This document shows positions 10,756 to 23,683 of a DNA stretch of 64,000 nt, one piece after another (within the stretch, counting starts at the first letter, position 1; each line of letters begins with the position of its first letter). A program made the position numbers and the translations under genes. The DNA comes from Colocasia esculenta (lineage: Eukaryota; Streptophyta; Magnoliopsida; Alismatales; Araceae), in the NCBI GenBank assembly GCA_014218235.1, contig CM024758.1:97501698-97565697 (forward strand). The letters are read 5' to 3'. A model generated the notes under the pieces. It was not told the DNA's origin. It saw only the letters and a list, made by a program, of their open reading frames with translations, and did not search any database.

Positions 10756-12822
10756 TGTTGGATCGAAATGGCAAACTAGATGTCCTAGAGGGGGGGTGAA
10801 TAGGACTTCTTAACTCTCAAAATTTTCTTCTGAAATGCACAACACTAAATAGATGAGTTAGTACTTAGTGTGTGGTGTGTGATTCAAGTGTGAACTTGGC
10901 GGAAAAACAATCACACAGAAATGCAAAGGAGTTATCCTGGTTCGGTCTTCCCACATGGAAGTCCTACATCCAGTCCTCAAGCCAACCACTTGAGATTTTC
11001 ACTATCTGCCAGTGAATTGGCCTTCTCTCACCCTTGAGAGGAATTACAAACTCACTTGCTCCCTTAGCAAGTCTTCCCTAATCAGGGGTACAACAACTGC
11101 CTTTTACAAAGGCCTTCCCTAGACAGGAGGGGCAATGCAGAAACAGACTTCTGCAGAAATTACACAAGAGAAAATAAAATGACTTGTGTGTTTGTCTCAG
11201 AACTGAGCACAAACACAGACTTCAGAAGGATTCAATGGATCAGAGATGAGATACAAATCCTATCTGAAATACAAGGGTGGACTAAAGAAAGTAAGCAATT
11301 ACAATTGCAACCCAACACTACTAGGAGAGCTTCAGAGAAAGTCTTCTAAGGAAGAAAAAGCTCTCAGACTTTAGCTTTCAGAAGGGCTTGTGAGACTTGA
11401 AGGAATTCGAATGAAGCTTGTATGCTCTCTTCTTGTGTTATATGTGTATATTCCTTCTTCAAACTTGAGCTCCTTTTATACACTTCAGAATGTAGCCGTT
11501 TAGAAGATAGCCATTGGAGTTTGTGGCCGTTTGCAATCTGACCTTTTAGAGAGAGCTCTAGTTTCCTTTGAATTTTGATGAGCTTATTATTCAGAAGTCC
11601 TTTAATTTTGCTTCTTTCCAAGGTCTTCAGAAGTGGTGCAGTCTTTCTCAGCTAGAAGATAAGCTCTTATCAACATAGACTGTGAAGGAGTCATGCTAAA
11701 AAAATGTGCTCCAATAAATGCCTGTTACAAAGACAAGACAGAAAGAAAAGAGAACTCCATACCTTTGAGGTAGGTAAGTCAGATAAGTACAGATAAAGGT
11801 ATGGAAACCTCGTATGCACAAGCTTTCAGAAAGGAAAAGTAGACAGACAGATATGCTAAAAAGGAAAAGTATGGGTCTGTCAGTGGTAGGTGAGTCCTGT
11901 CAGATGCCATGCGCCTGAGAATTCATAAATGCATAGTGTTTAATGAATCCAGCAAAATTCGGAGCAAAGGCATTGAATAATTCAAGGATTATTTCTTAAA
12001 ATATATCAAAATGTCATGCGTAGGATTTAGATGAATATTTTAAGACTAATATGACTTGTCCTGACAGAGAATAAAATAATAAAATAATAGGATAATGACA
12101 GTTTTGATGGACTGATAAAATATTGAAGGTTTATTAAGAGGTTGTATGAGAAGATTAAGAAGTAATCTTACACTAAGTGTTAATCCTTTTCAGAAGAGAG
12201 TTAAGTACAGAATTAGCAGTGAAGATAAATCCATAACATGCAATTCGATTCAATAAATAACTATGATTCGACTAGAGAGAATAAGGCAATTCGATTGAAA
12301 AAGTAAAGGTGATTCGACTTCAGCAATCGGATACCATGAAGATCAAATTCTGAAGCATTCGACTGTATCAGTTGAAGGCGACAGTCGAATCAGGTATTGA
12401 ATTTTGTAAGGCATTCGATTGTAGCAATCGAAGTCATCAGTCGAATTATATATATCTATGGTAGTCGAAGATGACAGTCGAATATGACAATCAAATCATG
12501 CTTTGAACTTTGAAAGGCATTCGACTGTAACAGTCGGAGTCATCAGTCGAATTACATATAAAGTTGTGGACTTAGAAAATATTCAAGGTTATTTGACTTC
12601 GTTTCTGAGGGAGTCGAAGTTAACAGTCGAAGTTAACAGCCGAATTCAGTAGGACATAGAGAGAGCTGTGGAGGTATAGTCCTGTAATATATCTATATGA
12701 TTTTTGTGATATGTAACTATTATATTGCTTTGTAAAAGGTGTACTTCAAGAGTTTTGTCATAGCAAAACAACAAATATATTAATTTAAGAAAATCTTAAA
12801 TTCCTTGGGGTAGTGCTCAACA
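10756..12822 (-). repeat. Element 1 5' LTR
   Basis: 2,067 bp with TG...CA ends on the sense strand (TGTTGAGC ... GATCCAACA), next to the primer site on the left and resuming element 2 LTR on the right. U5 carries the AGAGGGGGGGTGAATAGG signature. U3 (about 12240-12650) is packed with ATTCGACTG/CAGTCGAAT words, often paired as inverted repeats. It is longer and less indel-ridden than the 3' copy. Confidence 0.93.
11472..11480 (-). promoter_or_regulatory. Probable LTR TATA box, element 1 5' LTR
   Basis: Sense strand reads TATAAAAGG between the repeat-rich U3 and the conserved R/U5 block, the right place for an RNA polymerase II LTR promoter. Confidence 0.55.
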
Positions 12823-14888
12823 GGTACAACACCACCTATATCAAACAGGTCTTCCTTCTTACCAAAGGGAAACAACCACCTATTCAACAACAGGTCTTCT
12901 CTTCACACTAGAAGAGGATTAACTACAAAGAATGTGTTGTAAGAGGGAGGCCCCAAGACCAAGCTTATAATCACTTGCTTGATCTGAGGTGAAGTCTGAG
13001 AGGCACCAGATGATTACAAGATGACTCTCTCTCAGATCTACGCAAGCTCTCAAAAACAAATGCACTATTCTCACAGAGAGCTAAGAGCTGCTGATGGTTG
13101 GATTGGACGAGCTGGCTCTTGTTGTTGCTCAGGTGACTGGAGTTTCAAGCTTCTCAAAGGTTCAAAGGTTCGAACTGTCTAACTATCCTTCTTGGAGTCA
13201 CCAGTCTTCTATTTATCTCCTTTGAAATATTTTTACCGTTGTAGTATCCTTTGAAATATCTGTTGTCTCACAGCTTCAAGCAAGTTAAATAGATTGGTCT
13301 AAAGCGTAGAGCAAGTGAGCCTTCAGCCATTAATGCTAGGATTGACACACACACTTTCAAGGAAAGATTGTCTGAATCTTCTATCCTTTTTGACAGGTTG
13401 ACAACTCCATCTTTGACGTGAGTTTATACAAAAGTCCTGCATACAATAAATGCTGACACCTAGACAATGTTTCTTTGTCTAAATTGTCATTCAACATTAG
13501 TAGTCGTGTAGTATGAAGATACACCAAAAAGAAAATGTTATTCTGTCATCACATAAAGCAAGACTTTACGTGACAAGTGAGGTAAGCAAGGATATATCGT
13601 GTGGAAATATTGTACTAACACAATAAATGAACAAGATTTTAGGATACATTATGATGTGCGGGAAGGCTTTTTGAAATCCACAGAGTTTTGAGCATATGCA
13701 TATTTAAATATTATAAGGAATGATTCTTAAATAAGAAGATAAAGCAAAACTGTTCAAGAGCTATATAAATTTATTTGAAAGTAAAGACCATTCTGCATAG
13801 AAATGATATTGATATCAAATCGATGATATAATCATGTGAGAATGCAATCCATGTTGAGACCAAGTCGATGTGAACATAATCCATATATTAATGAAATGAA
13901 ATCGATATTCTGTACAAAGTCGTTATTTAACAGAAATCGATGAGCAGATGAAATCATTGTTTCAATAGAATTGTTGTTTCATAGAAGGTCGTTGTAGCAA
14001 CCGAATCATTGTAGCGACCAAATCGTTGTTTGAGAGAAACAGAATCGTTGTTTGAGAGAAAGAGAAGTCGTTGTATCGACCAAATCGTTGTTTCTATGAT
14101 GAAATCGTTGTTTTAATTATGAAATTGTTGTTTCAATGATGAAATCGTTGTTTTAATGAAATCGATCATGAAATCGTTGTTTTAAGCAAGAAATCGTTGT
14201 TGTGCTCAAATCATGTTTAAGTAAAAGCAAATCGTTGTTTTGAGCAAATTATTGATTAAGTAGGCAAATCGTTGTTGCGATCAAATCGTTCTTTAAGTGA
14301 AAGAAAATCGTTGTTGCGATCGAATCATTCTTTAAGTGAAAGCAAATCGTTGTTGCGATCAAATCGTTCTTTAGGTGAAAGCAAATCGTTGTTTCGATCA
14401 AATCGTTCTTTAAGTGAAAGCAAATCATTGTTTCGATCAAATCGTTGTTTAAGTGAAAGCAAATCATTGTTTCGATCAAATCGTTCTTTAAGTGAAAGAA
14501 AATCCTTGTTTCGATCAAATCGTTGTTTTATTATGAAATCATTATGAGATGGAAATCGTTGTTTTACTTATGAAATCGTTGTGAGACGGAAATCGTTATT
14601 TTACTTATGAAATCATTGTGAGATGGAAATCGTTATTTAAGTGACTTACAGAATCATTATGGCAATCAAATTGTTGTTTCTATAAAGGAAATCGATGTGT
14701 ACTTAGACAAAATATATGCATTAAACTTACAGCAGTGTGTGAGGATAACTTACAGTTTTGCTAGATTTATTTCATGTGGATAAACTTTAGAAATAGTTGT
14801 TATAAAATACTTTTCAAGGTTTTGTTAATCACCAAAAATTACATTTATAATTCATGATAAATTTTATATGGAAATAGACTGATCATCA
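12823..14888 (-). repeat. Element 2 3' LTR, right part
   Basis: Matches 23990-25940 closely and ends TGATCATCA (sense TGATGATCA) beside a polypurine tract. The first 306 bp of this LTR (equivalent of 23684-23989) is missing because element 1 inserted here; it should lie in the assembly gap. Confidence 0.92.
13990..14700. repeat. AAATCGTTGTTT-word array in element 2 U3, with 39-bp tandem units
   Basis: AAATCGTTGTTT-like words occur every 20-40 bp. Between about 14270 and 14520 they organise into a 39-bp tandem repeat, about six units, each made of a GTTGTTTCGATC half and a CGTTCTTTAAGTGAAAGC half. Because 39 is a multiple of three, the array is open on both strands; these frames are by-products, not genes. 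Confidence 0.85.
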
Positions 14889-14903
14889 ATCTCCCCCTTT
14901 TGG
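14889..14903 (-). other. Polypurine tract, element 2
   Basis: Sense strand reads CCAAAAGGGGGAGAT immediately before the LTR start TGATGATCA. A second, similar tract (sense AAAAAGGGGAGAAA) lies about 100 bp further in, at 14988-15002. Confidence 0.82.
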
Positions 14904-15084
14904 TGATGACAAAACATAGAAAATTACATACATAGAAAGAATTGAAATTTGTTTAATTTAAATTTTAGGGTATGTCTTTTAGAATAATTTCTCCCCTTTT
15001 TGTCATTAAGCAAAAATAATTAGATAGACAGAGGAGAAAATGGAGATAGATAAAGATAAATGGGAGCCAAAATATCAGATTTGA

Positions 15085-18000
15085 TTACTTAATGGGGGTC
15101 AGAGATGTAGAAGGCAGAAGACAGTAGTGAGGCATGGTGAGTGATGATTGGCCAAGCCTGGAGTTCTTGCTCTTCAAAGAAGTTTTTAAACGCACCCAAG
15201 AAATATTGTAGGAAGGCCCCATGTCTGGAAGAAGTCTCTGGATGTGGAGCTGCCTCTGAGCTTCAATGAAGTTTGCATATTCATCCTTGCCAATGGAGGA
15301 TCTGTATAAGCTAGTGGTTCCAAAACTAGCATGCTGCAGGAATTTGTCAATGGAGATAGGGTAGAAAATCTTGAGCTGCTTCAGTTCCCTCTTTAGGGGT
15401 ACATAGACTTTGTACCTCTCAACCCAAATGGCAAAGGGGTCCTTAACCAAGTGGATAGAGTTGAGGTCCAAGAATTCTTCAGCAGATAGAGAGGGTTTGT
15501 TGGATCTGGCCAGGGAGAGATTCAGAGTATCCAACTGCTGAGCAGCATGGTGATAGTGCTTTTCCCAATCAGAGGGGAAAAGTCTTTCACATTCACATAG
15601 GAGAGGAGCTAAGACCTCAGATTTGATAGACCCTCTATGATATTCCCTGAATAGAAATCTGTGGAAAATAAGAGGAGCTCCCTGTTGAACTGCGATTCTG
15701 GCCATGACTCTAGCAAATCATTCAAAGATAGTAGAGCCCACTGTAGAATCCATGAGCAAGGAATGTATCTTGGGGAGAAACACAATCTCTGGCAACTTAA
15801 GAGTAGCAAAATCCACTTTCAGAGAAGTGTTGACTGGATTTTCAGTTCTGAGCTGGGCAATGGCTGCCCTGAACTAACTAAGCTGAATTTCTGGAAGCTT
15901 ATTGACAAACTGGTAATCTTGGTATATCTTGAAGTGCCTGATTAACTTGATTTGCCTCTAGATGAAGGGTCCCCAAGTATTTTTATGGTGGATGACAAAC
16001 CACTCATACAGAGAAAGTTGGTGGTCTGAGGGTGGGAACCTTTCAGATCTGGCAAACAAAAATTTCCTGTAGAGAGACTGATGGCCCTGAGCCCACTGGT
16101 CTTCAGTCTTAGACTCAGCTAAGGAGAAGATTTTGAACTGAGCTGATTTGGATATGGGGGAGAGAGGAAGAACAATAGTGAGGTGTTCTGTGAGATTAAG
16201 GTGAGGGAGGCCAAAAATGGCGGCAAATGAACACTTTTGTAAGAATTCGCAATAAAGGGATCTCCTTCTATTTTCAACAGAAAGAGAGAACCAAAGATGG
16301 GGGAATCGAGGTTCAGAAGAGAGAGCAAGTTTCTTAGAAACTTTTCTCTTTTGGGGGCAGGACTAGGAGAACCTGTCCTGTGAACATGAGAAGAGACAGA
16401 TAGGACTGAGTGAAGAATTGCTTCTTCAAACTCATCTTTAATGTCCTGAATGACATGGCCTTGAACACGAGCACCCTCCGGAATGACGGTGATAAAGGAG
16501 GGAGGAGTGGTTGGATGAAGAGAAGAGAAAGAAGTAGGAGGAGGTGGTACAGATGGTCCAGCAGATAATGGACCAGCAGATGAGGGACCAGCTGAGGATG
16601 ATGCTAGAGGTTCCTCAAATGTGGGAGGAGGAGGAATAGTAGAAGAAGTAGGTGAAGAAGAGGAGGTAGCAGGAAAAGGTATAGGAGAGGAGATATGCTT
16701 TGGAATAGGTTTCTTGGAGGGTTCAGGTGCAGGTGGGGCTGAGAAGGATGTAGGTGGAGAAGTGGGAGCTGGAGTCTGAAGAGTAGAAGGAATAGAAGGC
16801 TCTGGGGGCACAACAGCAACCTCTACAAATGCTTGAGACCCTGCTGGTTCAGCCACTGATTCCACTGGCCCTGACCCAACATCCTCAACTTCAAATGGCC
16901 CTGATGGCCCTGACTCTGCAACTGATTGCCCTGGTGGCCAGACTTCCTCTTCAGAAGGTCCTAGTGACCTAACTTCCTCTTCTGGTACAGATTGAGTGGG
17001 AGCAGGAGGGGTAGGAACATACAATTGCGCCCTCACAAATTCTAAAAGATTTGACACTAGCTGCTTCAAGCTTCCCAACTCACTTCTCATCTCCTAAAGT
17101 TCAGTTTTAACTGCTCCAATCTCCTTGGTTTCAGTGCTCTGACTAATAAAGATGGATTGAACTTCAGACTGCAAAGAGCACAAAATCTCCCCATGTGCAT
17201 TTAGTCTATTAATGACAGGATTCATGTGCACATGAATCTTCCTCTTCTTTGATCTGTGGTGTGCCTTCCTGGTGAATTTACAGGAGCACTAGCGGAAGGC
17301 TCCCCCTGAATTTCTGGCTCCCCCTGAGCTGGAGCATCTTCCATCAGTACATCTTCAGTGTGGCTAGTACCACCACCTCTGGAAAGGTCTCAGCCATACT
17401 ACCCTCCATACTAACATCTGCAGCAGGAACATTTGGAATGTTTTCCATGAGAGTATTTTCCTGCTCCCCCTCAGCATAAGTAACAGTCTCTAAGATGATA
17501 GATTCTTCAATTGTAGGAGCAGGGACTGTAGAGGGGATCACTACTTCAGATGAATGCCCAACAGGCTCAATGTGTTCAAGTGCTATTTCTTCAATTCTCC
17601 TCACAACTGCAGGAGGTTCCTCAACTCTGACATCTGCTTCTTCCTCTTGGACTGGTGGAATTTTAGGTACTTCCCCAATGATTGCTTCCCCTTCTGCCAC
17701 GGAGGTCTTGGTCCAAATGTTTCCCACTAGGGAGAAAACACTCTTCTTCAGATTTCTGGACTGAATAGACTGGCCCATCTTCTCCATTACTTCACCCTTT
17801 AGATCAATTTCATAGTGCTTGAATATTCTGGTAAGAAAATGAGCATAAGGTAGTGATACTGCCAACTTATTTTTCTTATCCCATATCATCTCTGTAGCAG
17901 TCTTCATCCTTTCAATAATAACTGAGCCATGTTGATATCTTGATTTTGAATGGCCCATAACATCATATCCGAATCTCCTTTTGGGCAGGTTGAGAAGGTA

Positions 18001-18507
18001 GCGCTTCTTGGCACCAAAATCTGAAAAACTATAAAGTGTAGTATTCTGTTGAATGCATTAAGTTGGTTGATGTCGATCTTTCCATCCTTCAGCTTGTACT
18101 CTATTCCGATGATCCCTAGCCCCTGGCATGAATGTCTACGGAGTTCACTCCACTATGACCGACTGTAGATACTCCAAATAGTCTCTCCAAAATATTATAG
18201 GTGATGTGAATGGGTGTACCTTTTACTGTGGAGGAGAGAGATCCATCTTCTTCTGATTTCAGACAGGTGTAGAAGGCTTTGGCTAGGTCTGGATAACTTG
18301 GTTCAGAAACAGTAACCATCTTCATCCACTTCATCCTCTGAATAGCTTCTACTATGTCGTGCATCCCATGCTTTTCTAGACCTTCAATATCCACTGCCTG
18401 TTACCACAAACCTTGATCCTCACTGCTGCAAAATGTTCCTGTTGCTCTGTCGTGAAGAAGGCGACGCTGTAACCACCTACGCTGTCGGAACTCCCAGAGG
18501 CGGCCAT
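15085..18507 (-). pseudogene. Extra (post-pol) ORF of element 2, broken but largely readable
   Basis: About 1,100 codons between RNase H and the polypurine tract. A likely start is ATG at 18507 (MAASGSSDSVGGYS). A frameshift near 18400 leads to 18116-18394, a domain with WMKMVTVSEPSYPDLAKAFY and SSTVKGTPIHITYNILERLFGV. The second half of the domain is at 17344-17958 (MKTATEMIWDKKNKLAVSLPYAHFLTRIFKHYEIDL), followed by an acidic tail. Then comes a Pro/Ser-rich linker (16119-17090) and a C-terminal part at 15085-15705. The fold pattern is that of the domain called putative plant transposon protein, known from SIRE-type and other plant retroelements; its role is unknown. Elements 1 and 4 carry relatives. 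Confidence 0.7.
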
Positions 18508-18967
18508 GGAATCAAGCGAGGAAGGCTTCTAGAGGATTGTGGGGAAGAGGGGAACAGGAACCCTCAAGAAATTTGAGTGGGAACAGAGGGATTCTTCGAA
18601 ACCTCACAGAGGGGATTCTGGAGTCGATGAGAGTTTCGCAAGCAAGCAAATCGAAGGAGATAGGAGAGAGAGAAAATCGATGCGGTAAGGATTTCGGATT
18701 TAACGGCAAGACATTAAAGTAACTTTTTGAAATGCCAGAGCATTAAAAGCAGATAACGACAAAAGAGGAGAGGATTACGCAAACAATAAAGAATTAATTC
18801 TGAAATGCCATAGCAATTTATGATGCAAGCAATAAATGATTGCTTAAATTTTAGCGGGAGGGACAAGTATTATTCTGAATTTTTGTTTTATTATTTCAGT
18901 TATGTACAGACATATCTGTTACAAGTTACACATGCCTAATTCCCTTCTAAGAGACGTAAATCTCTCT

Positions 18968-20395
18968 TCAGGTAAGGCTTTTGTAAAGATCGATATCAGT
19001 GAACTGATTTAGAGTATCTATAAAGGAAATATTTATATTACCATTAGCTACATGATCTCTAATACAATGATATCTGGCCTCTATATGTTTTGTCCTGGAG
19101 TGCTGAACTGAATTTTTCGTGAGATTTATCGCACTTGTGTTGTCGCACAACAATGGGATGGTCTTGATGTGCAATCCATAGTCCTCAAAATGTTGCTTTA
19201 TCCATAGGAGTTGAGTGCAACAGCTCCCAGCAGCTATGTATTCAGCTTCAGCTGTTGATAGTGCTACTAAATTTTGCTTCTTTGAAGACCATGAAATCGA
19301 GCATCCTGCAAGAAATTGACAACCACCACTGGTGCTTTTTCTATCTACTTTGCATCCAGCATAGTCAGCATCAGAATATCCAACTAAACTAGTTTCACAT
19401 GATTTAGGATACCATAGTCCTAGGTCATGAGTTTTAGCTAAATATCTAAAGATCCTTTTAACAGATATTAGATGAGATTCCTTAGGATCAGATTGATATC
19501 TTGCACACATGCATACACTAAATAAAATATCGGGCCTACTAGCTGTCAAATAAAGCAATGACCCAATCATACCTCTATAAAGTTTTTGATCAACTTTCTT
19601 ACCTTCTGGATCACTGTCTAACCTTGTAGATGTGCTCATTGGAGTGGACAGTGGTTTGACATGTTCAAAACCAAATTTCTTTAGATGTTCCTTGGTGTAT
19701 TTTGCTTGACAAATATGAGTTCCTTCATTGCCTTGCTTTATTTGTAACCCAAGGAAATAGTTGAGCTCTCCCATCATGCTCATCTCAAATTCACCCTGCA
19801 TAAGCTTCTCAAAATACTTGCACAAAGATTCATCAGTAGATCCAAATATGATATCATCTACATAAATTTGCACAAGTAATATGTTCTTGGCTTTTGACTT
19901 AATAAACAGTGTGCTATCTACCTGTCCTTTAATAAAGCCATGATTTAGCAAGAATGCACTAAGTCTTTCATACCATGTTCTAGGTGCTTACTTTAAACCA
20001 TATAATGCTTTATGCAATTTGAAAACATGATTTGGAAAATCTAAATCATCAAAACCAGGAGGTTGTTCTACATAGACTTCCTCCTTTATATAACCATTTA
20101 GGAAATCAAATTTTACATCCATTTGAAAAAGTTTTAAATCCAATGCACATGCATAAGCAAGTAAAATTTGAATAGCCTCTAGTCTAGCCATTGGTGCATA
20201 GGTTTCATCGAAATCTATGCCTTCTTCTTGGGAATAGTCTTGAGCAACCAGTCTAGCCTTGTTTCTAGTGATAACACTAGCTTCATCCAATTTGTTCCTG
20301 AACACCCATTTGGTGTCAATCACAAGATGATCTGATGGTCTCGGAACAAGGGACCAAACTTGATTTCTCCTAAACTGATTAAGTTCATCTTGCAT
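18968..20395 (-). pseudogene. Reverse transcriptase and RNase H, element 2 pol
   Basis: Two long frames separated by a stop near 19988 where GLKQAP is expected (a CAA to TAA type change). The RT N-terminal part is at 19988-20395 (WVFRNKLDE, NKARLVAQDYSQEEGIDFDETYAP, FQMDVK). The larger part, at 18968-19951, has the intact polymerase motif YVDDIIFGSTDES at residues 30-42, GELNYFLGLQIKQ, YRGMIGSLLYLTASRPDI, then RNase H with GYSDADYAGCKVDRKST, STAEAEYIAAGS, CDNTSAINL and HSRTKHIEARYH. It is the best preserved pol segment in the window. The first RT block reads MDVKFDFLNG where related elements have MDVKSAFLNG. Confidence 0.92.
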
Positions 20396-21480
20396 GGCTA
20401 AAGTCCAAGATTCATCAGTCAGTGCTTCATTGACTGTCTTCGGCTCTATTGAGATACAAATGCTAAATAATCACAAGGAATAACATTACTTCTTGTTCTT
20501 ACCCCTGCAGATGGATCTCCAATAATGTTGTCTATAGGGTGATCCTTTTTGTACCTTCATTCCTTTGGAAGATCATCATGAATAATTTCTTTCTGTTGTA
20601 GTTCTTCCAAGGGTGGATCTTCATTATCTTTGATAGTTGTTTCCTTCAGTTTCTTGAAGAGATTTTCTGCATTTTTATCATCACTATCGACTTCCTATGT
20701 CTCTCTTACCATTGTGTGAATGAAGCATGGGTATCCAAACGTTCTGAGATGACTGATCTTGGGCTTCTTTCCTTGTACAGCTCATATGCGGTCTTCTTCA
20801 GGATTGGCCTAATCATGACTCTATGATAATATAACATGTTGTATTAATCGCTTCTGCCCAGAAGTACCTTGGAAGGTTATACTCAGATAGCATGGTCCTA
20901 GCCATATCCAACAAGGTTCTATTCTTCCTCTCAGCTACTCCATTTTGTTGTGGTGTTCTAGGTGCTGAGAAATTGTGTTATATACCTTGATTATCACAAA
21001 ATTCTGTAAATTTATCGTTCTAAAATTCTCCTCCATGATATGAACGAATACTGATGATACTGAACTTTTTATCCTTTTGAACTATTTTATTGAACTTCAC
21101 AAAACTTTCAAATGTGTCATCTTTATGCTCTAAAAATGATACCCATGTAAATCTTGAAAAATCATCAACAATTACAAATCCAAAGTTCTTTCCTCCCAGG
21201 CTGGTAGTTCTCATTAGCCCAAACAAATCCATGTGTAGCAATTCTAATGGTTTGGAGGTGGTGACTACTGTCTTTGATTTGAAGGAGGATTTTGCATGCT
21301 TCCCTTTTGCACAAGGTCCACATATACTATCAAGTCTTGTGTTTATCTTCGACAGACCTTCTTCTAGATCATGTTTGATAAGTTTTCTTATTCTATCCAA
21401 GCTACAATGGCCTAACCTTCTGTGCCATAATTCAGCATTCTGATCTTTATTTGCTGCCAGACAAATGTCTTGATCTTTAA
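20396..21480 (-). pseudogene. Integrase, element 2 pol
   Basis: The zinc-binding N-terminus (ELWHRRLGHCS ... CGPCAKGKHAKSSF) and the core (VIVDDFSRFTWVSFLEH) are in one frame with protease up to 21020. There the second catalytic Asp motif reads RSYHGGEF instead of SDHGGEF, followed at once by a stop. The codon at about 21035-21037 is TAT where GAT is expected, a one-base change. After the stop, APRTPQQNGVAERKNRT (with the catalytic Glu) is readable to about 20890. The C-terminal portion to 20396 is full of stops. Confidence 0.88.
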
Positions 21481-21838
21481 GTTCTTCTAGATGCAATATG
21501 TATAGGTTGTTTTCTCTGCTGGCTTCGAAGACGATTGCACCATCCTTGATGATTAAACACTTAGATTCCTGAAACTTGATCTGGTGACCCTTTTTACACA
21601 GCTGACTAATGCTAATAAGATTGTGCTTGAGTCCTTTGACGCATAGAACATCTTCTATAAGGATTCTATCTGGACTTCCAATGGATCCACAACCAATTAC
21701 TGACCCTTTTCCATTATCGCCATAGGTGACTGTGCCTTCTTCACTTTTGATATGAGAGAACAGTATCTTGTTACCTGTCATATGCCTTGAGCACCCACTG
21801 TCAAGGTACCACTTTGATGCTTCAAGGCTTCCCTGCAA
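21481..21838 (-). pseudogene. Aspartic protease, element 2
   Basis: WYLDSGCSRHMTGN gives the active-site Asp in an intact context, followed by VTYGDNGKGSVIGCGSIG and LKHNLISISQLCKKGHQI. The frame continues without interruption into integrase, as in a copia polyprotein. Upstream, the gag C-terminal region is out of frame. Confidence 0.9.
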
Positions 21839-23623
21839 TTAATCAATGAGATTTAGGTACCCAAGTTCTTTTGGGTCCTGGTTGGTTAGCTTCTTCAAAG
21901 TTTCTTTTGGGAATCCATTTTAGGTGTTTGGTTGTGCATGCTATTTTAGTATGACCTAATTTGTTACAGTGTGTGCAGCAAGGAATATTGTTTATTATTC
22001 TATTTGGCTTATGTTTTTTATTTTTATTTATTTTGTAATCAGGATTTTGTTCAGCTATGAATTTGGAGTTGGATAAATTTTAGGATGAATTACAATTTCC
22101 TCATTTTCTGGTGGAGTATATCCTAAGCCATACTTCTTCTTACCTAATCTTCTTGCTCCTTTTAATATTAAGGAGGATTTACCATTTGTAAATTTTTCAA
22201 CTGTGGCCATTAGATATTCATTATCTTTTGTTACTGTATTGATTTCATTTTTAAGTTTACTTGTAGTTTCCTGATTTTCTAAGTTTGATATCTTTTCATT
22301 TTATTCTTTAAATCTTCATATAACAGTTCATTTCTTCTTTTTAATTCCAAAATTGTTTTTTAACTGTTCAGTTTCAGATTTCAGATCTAAGTTGGTTATT
22401 TCGAGACATGTATAGTTTTTCTTAGTTGTTTTTAACAATTTATAGACATCTTTATATTTGCTAAATAATTCGTTAAAAGCATCTTCTAAGCTATCTGAAT
22501 CTGATTCATTGCAAGAAGTAAAGGATGAGTCAGAGGTTACCTTATCATCAACATTTGCCATGAAGGCCAGGTTGGCCTTTTCTTCTTCTTCTTCGCTGGA
22601 GCTTCACTCACTGTCTGAGTCCCTTTCGTTGTTCCATGCAGCAGCCATGGCTTTCTTCTTGTATCTTCAAAATTTCTTTGTGTTGTCTTTTTTCTTGAAA
22701 TCAGTTTTCTTTAACTTGGGACACTCGGCTTTGATGTGTCCAGGCTTCTTGCACTCATAGCATATCGGTTCTGGTTTCTTAACATCTTTGCCTTCAGGTC
22801 TTTTAAAGTCTTTACCTTTCTTGAAGTATCTTCTTCCTGACTGGTATTTTTTCTTGGCTAGAATGCGCTGCAGTCTTCTGGAGAGAAAGGCTTCTTCATC
22901 TTCACTGCTGTCATTGCTTTTATCACTTTCTGATTTGCCATCAGATGTGTCTTCTGTGGCTTTGAGAGCATTGTTGTGCTTCTTCTTGCTAGAGGATTCT
23001 CCTAGCCTCTCTATATTTATCTCATGAGCCATTAAAGACTCAATGAGCTTTTCAAGTTACATTCTTCTAAGGTCATTGGCTTCTTCTATGGCTGTCACCT
23101 TTGGAGTCCACGAGGTTGGTAGAGATCTTAATATCTTTCTTACCATGTCTCCAATTTCATAAATTTTTCGAGCCAGCCAAACCGTTGGTGATATCCGTAA
23201 ATCTACTGTACATTTGGGTGATGGACTCTCCTGACTGCATTTGAAATCTTTCATACTGAGCTACTAAGATGTCTATCCTTGTTTCCTTTACCTTGTCAAT
23301 TCCTTCATATGTGATTCTTAACTTTTCCCACATTTCCATAGCTGACTTGCAAGCGGAAATTCTGTTGAATTCTTTCTTGCTGAGCGCACAACACAGTATA
23401 CTTTTAGCTTTGCTGTTTAGGGATATTTTCTTCTTGTCATCATCTGTCCAATTTTCTCTGTTGTTGAGTACCACTAGATCTCCTTCTTCGATAATTGACC
23501 AAAGCTCGAAATCGAGACCTTGAAGGAAGAACTCCATCCGAGTCTTCTAGTAGTTGTAATCTTCACCATCGAATAGAGGAGGCTATTGACGGACTGACCT
23601 TCTGCATATCTCTGAGCTGCCAT
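21839..23623 (-). pseudogene. Gag, element 2 (frameshifted)
   Basis: A likely start is ATG at 23623 (MAAQRYAEGQSV). The UBN2-type core is at 23157-23537 (MEFFLQGLDFELWSIIEEGD, MWEKLRITYEGIDKVKETRIDIL). After a frameshift, 23057-23254 has KILRSLPTSWTPKVTAIEEA, and 22667-23032 holds an intact zinc knuckle CYECKKPGHIKAEC after a Ser/Asp/Glu-rich stretch. A further coiled segment is at 22328-22561, then a stop-laden stretch to 21839. The extra coiled-coil region between knuckle and protease is typical of SIRE-type gag. Confidence 0.87.
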
Positions 23624-23669
23624 TTATCTTTGCTCTTAAGATCGTGAGATCTCCTTTTGAAGAGACTTG

Positions 23670-23681
23670 GCTCTGATACCA
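23670..23681 (-). other. Primer-binding site (initiator tRNA-Met), element 2
   Basis: Sense strand reads TGGTATCAGAGC two bases after the LTR end CAACA at 23684. Same primer class and spacing as element 1. Confidence 0.92.
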
Positions 23682-23683
23682 CT

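Larger units (their letters stand above)
551..12822 (-). mobile_element. SIRE/Maximus-type Ty1/copia element 1
   Basis: Minus-strand copia with LTRs at 551-2549 (3', clipped by the gap) and 10756-12822 (5'), primer site 10742-10753, gag-protease-integrase-RT-RNase H in copia order, an extra ORF between RNase H and the 3' LTR, and a polypurine tract at 2550-2565. It is inserted in the 3' LTR of element 2: the sequence resuming at 12823 matches 23990 onward, the interior of the other element 2 LTR. Many frameshifts and stops in every domain make it non-functional. Confidence 0.9.

Noticed and set aside
14249..14547. Repetitive 90-codon frames on both strands (also 25375-25638)
   Set aside because: They result from a 39-bp tandem repeat being a multiple of three. 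The sequence is part of LTR U3.
13990..14700. CRISPR-like array of regularly spaced repeats
   Set aside because: Repeats are short, degenerate and unevenly spaced, spacers are themselves repeated, and the setting is a plant LTR.
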